Of a stretch of DNA of 24,089 nucleotides, positions 23,182 through 24,089 are shown one piece after another. Made by a program: the position numbers and the translations under genes. Position 1 is the stretch's first letter. Each line of letters begins with the position of its first letter. The DNA comes from DASWKG01 sp036396755 (GTDB lineage: Bacteria; Actinomycetota; UBA4738; CALAEC01), in assembly GCA_036396755.1 (NCBI GenBank), contig DASWKG010000051.1, positions 1-24,089 on the forward strand, given 5' to 3'. The notes below the pieces were generated by a model, which saw only the letters and a program-made list of their open reading frames with translations, searched no databases and was not told the origin of the DNA.

Positions 23182-23759
23182 CCCTCCCCGCGCTCCTCGG
23201 GGGGGAAGTTCTCGAAGTAGCGGCTCGGCGTCGGGCCGCGCTGGCCCTTGTACTTGCTCCCGCGACCCTTGCCGTAGGGCCGGTCGGAGGGGGTGGTGAG
23301 CTTGAGGAACGCGATCTGGCCGATCTTCATGCCCGCGTAGATCGTGATGGGGAGGTTGGCGACGTTCGAGAGCTCGAGCGTGAGGTCGCCGTCCCAGCCG
23401 GGGTCCACGAAGCCCGCGGTCGAGTGCGTGAGAAGGCCCAGCCGTCCCAGGGACGACTTCCCCTCGAGGCGCGCCGCGATGTCGTTCGGCAGCTTCACCC
23501 GCTCGAGCGTGGACCCGAGCACGAACTCGCCGGGGTGCAGGATGAACGGCTCGTCGCCCTTGACCTCCACCAGCTCGGTCAGGTCCTCCATCTCCTTGCG
23601 GACGTCGATAAACGGGTGGCGGGCGTTGTGGAAGACGCGGAAGAGGCCGGACACGCGGATGTCGACCGACGACGGCTGGACGGCGCTCTCGTCGAAGGGG
23701 TCGATCTCGATGCGCCCGGCGGCGATCTCCTCGCGGATGGTGCGGTCGGACAGGATCAT
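23178..23759 (-). CDS. dcd: dCTP deaminase, probably bifunctional dCTP deaminase/dUTPase
   Basis: The 193-residue trimeric enzyme removes the amino group of dCTP on the way to dUMP for thymidylate synthesis. It starts MILSDRTIREEI and has QPSSVDIRV, FVLGSTLERV, EGKSSLGRLGLLTHSTAGFVDPGWDG and LELSNVANLPITIYAGMKIGQIAF, with the catalytic Glu in LELSN. The actinobacterial enzyme of this length (Mycobacterium tuberculosis type) also hydrolyses dUTP, so the same is likely here but not proven. TAGGCT seven bases before the ATG suggests a leaderless transcript. It converges on the EtfD-like gene and overlaps it by four bases. Confidence 0.95.
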   Translation of the reverse strand: MILSDRTIREEIAAGRIEIDPFDESAVQPSSVDIRVSGLFRVFHNARHPFIDVRKEMEDLTELVEVKGDEPFILHPGEFVLGSTLERVKLPNDIAARLEGKSSLGRLGLLTHSTAGFVDPGWDGDLTLELSNVANLPITIYAGMKIGQIAFLKLTTPSDRPYGKGRGSKYKGQRGPTPSRYFENFPPEERGEG

Positions 23760-23766
23760 TGCCGGG

Positions 23767-23772
23767 AGCCTA
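23767..23772 (-). promoter_or_regulatory. Possible leaderless -10 box of dcd
   Basis: TAGGCT on the minus strand ends seven bases before the dcd ATG, the same distance as at the EtfD-like gene. No matching -35 box is seen, because that region holds the opposite-facing tRNA promoter. Confidence 0.35.
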
Positions 23773-23790
23773 CCAGCGGGGTCGGGGCGA

Positions 23791-23821
23791 TTGACACTCG
23801 GTGGCGGCGGCGTGCGACAAT
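23791..23821 (+). promoter_or_regulatory. Promoter of tRNA-Gly
   Basis: TTGACA (23791-23796) is a perfect -35 box, followed after 19 bases by GACAAT (23816-23821), which matches TATAAT at four places. Transcription would begin a few bases before the tRNA at 23833. Confidence 0.6.
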
Positions 23822-23832
23822 CGTGGCCTCTC

Positions 23833-23903
23833 GCGGGTGTGGTTCAATGGTAGAACGCAAGCTTCCCAAGCTTGAGACGGGGGTCCGATTCCCCTCACCC
23901 GCT
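23833..23903 (+). tRNA. tRNA-Gly (anticodon CCC)
   Basis: The 71-base gene folds into a full cloverleaf. The acceptor stem is GCGGGTG with CACCCGC, the D stem GTTC with GAAC around AATGGTA, the anticodon stem CAAGC with GCTTG around TTCCCAA (anticodon CCC, reading GGG), and the T stem GGGGG with CCCCT. The discriminator is T and CCA is not encoded. The T loop reads TCCGATT, so position 55 is C instead of the nearly universal T (pseudouridine). Otherwise it closely resembles bacterial tRNA-Gly(CCC). Confidence 0.93.
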
Positions 23904-23904
23904 C

Positions 23905-24087
23905 TCAGGATCGCGATACGAGCAGCGTCGCGAGCGCCCAGATCGCGACCACTCCCCCGACGAGCATGTTGATCGCGAGGCGCCGCGTCGGCGGGCGCGG
24001 CGGTAGCGAGCTCCGGTCCTTCGCGTAACGGTGGCGCAGCACGACGAACAGGTTCGCCGTGAAGAGCGCCGCTCCCAGCCCCAGCAT
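23905..24087 (-). CDS. Small membrane protein of unknown function, possibly cut at window edge
   Basis: The 60 visible residues have two hydrophobic segments (about 2-17 and 39-57) joined by a basic, proline-rich loop (RHRYAKDRSSLPPRPPTRR). The ATG at 24087 is two bases from the window end, so it could be the true start or an internal Met of a longer protein. The stop lies one base after the tRNA 3' end, on the opposite strand. No family is recognised. Confidence 0.5.
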   Translation of the reverse strand: MLGLGAALFTANLFVVLRHRYAKDRSSLPPRPPTRRLAINMLVGGVVAIWALATLLVSRS

Positions 24088-24089
24088 CA

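Noticed and set aside
1..24089. CRISPR array, insertion sequence, prophage or attachment site
   Set aside because: No spaced direct repeats, transposase, integrase or terminal inverted repeats were seen; the tRNA-Gly 3' end is not followed by an integrase gene within the window.

Overview
The window is GC-rich bacterial DNA, most likely from an actinobacterium (Actinomycetota). Evidence for this: a dnaK-grpE-dnaJ-hspR operon with an HspR-type (HAIR) operator instead of CIRCE; an EtfD-like iron-sulfur oxidoreductase of the type used with menaquinone; a dCTP deaminase resembling the mycobacterial bifunctional type; several starts that look leaderless; and a stand-alone Rv0428c-type SH3 domain. 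Genus or class cannot be fixed from the sequence alone. Coding density is very high. The longest stretch without a gene is the roughly 180-base divergent promoter region at 21000-21180, so nothing over 300 bases lacks a gene.

Layout. Bases 1-1029 (plus strand) hold the 3' part of a cobalamin-binding-type protein and a small SH3-like protein with its own probable leaderless promoter. From 20999 down to 1031 every gene lies on the minus strand. In order of transcription these are the heat-shock operon dnaK-grpE-dnaJ-hspR, directly coupled to a membrane-anchored unknown protein and lemA; then a metallo-beta-lactamase-fold hydrolase, a small membrane protein, a DUF2090 (IolC-C-terminal-like) aldolase and a dodecin-like protein; then a purine block purA-purD-purE-purB-purC-purS-purQ-purL-purF-purM; and finally a membrane histidine kinase whose proposed start overlaps the end of purM. 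Bases 21181-23181 (plus) carry the EtfD-like gene. dcd (minus) converges on it, a tRNA-Gly(CCC) follows on the plus strand, and a small membrane protein (minus) runs to the window edge.

How the genes work together. The purine block encodes PurF, PurD, PurSQL, PurM, PurE, PurC and PurB for the IMP pathway, plus PurA and again PurB for AMP. PurN/PurT, PurK and PurH are not in the window. Many neighbouring starts and stops overlap by 1-8 bases (ATGA, GTGA, TGATG), which points to translational coupling. HspR probably represses its own operon through the operator over the dnaK promoter, so the unknown membrane protein and LemA are probably co-expressed with the chaperones.

I see no strong case for a wholly new system. 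The best leads are a dodecin-like protein without the flavin-stacking tryptophan next to a DUF2090 aldolase, the heat-shock/LemA coupling, a REP-like palindrome inside the purC reading frame, the histidine kinase attached to a purine operon, and an unusual T-loop in tRNA-Gly.
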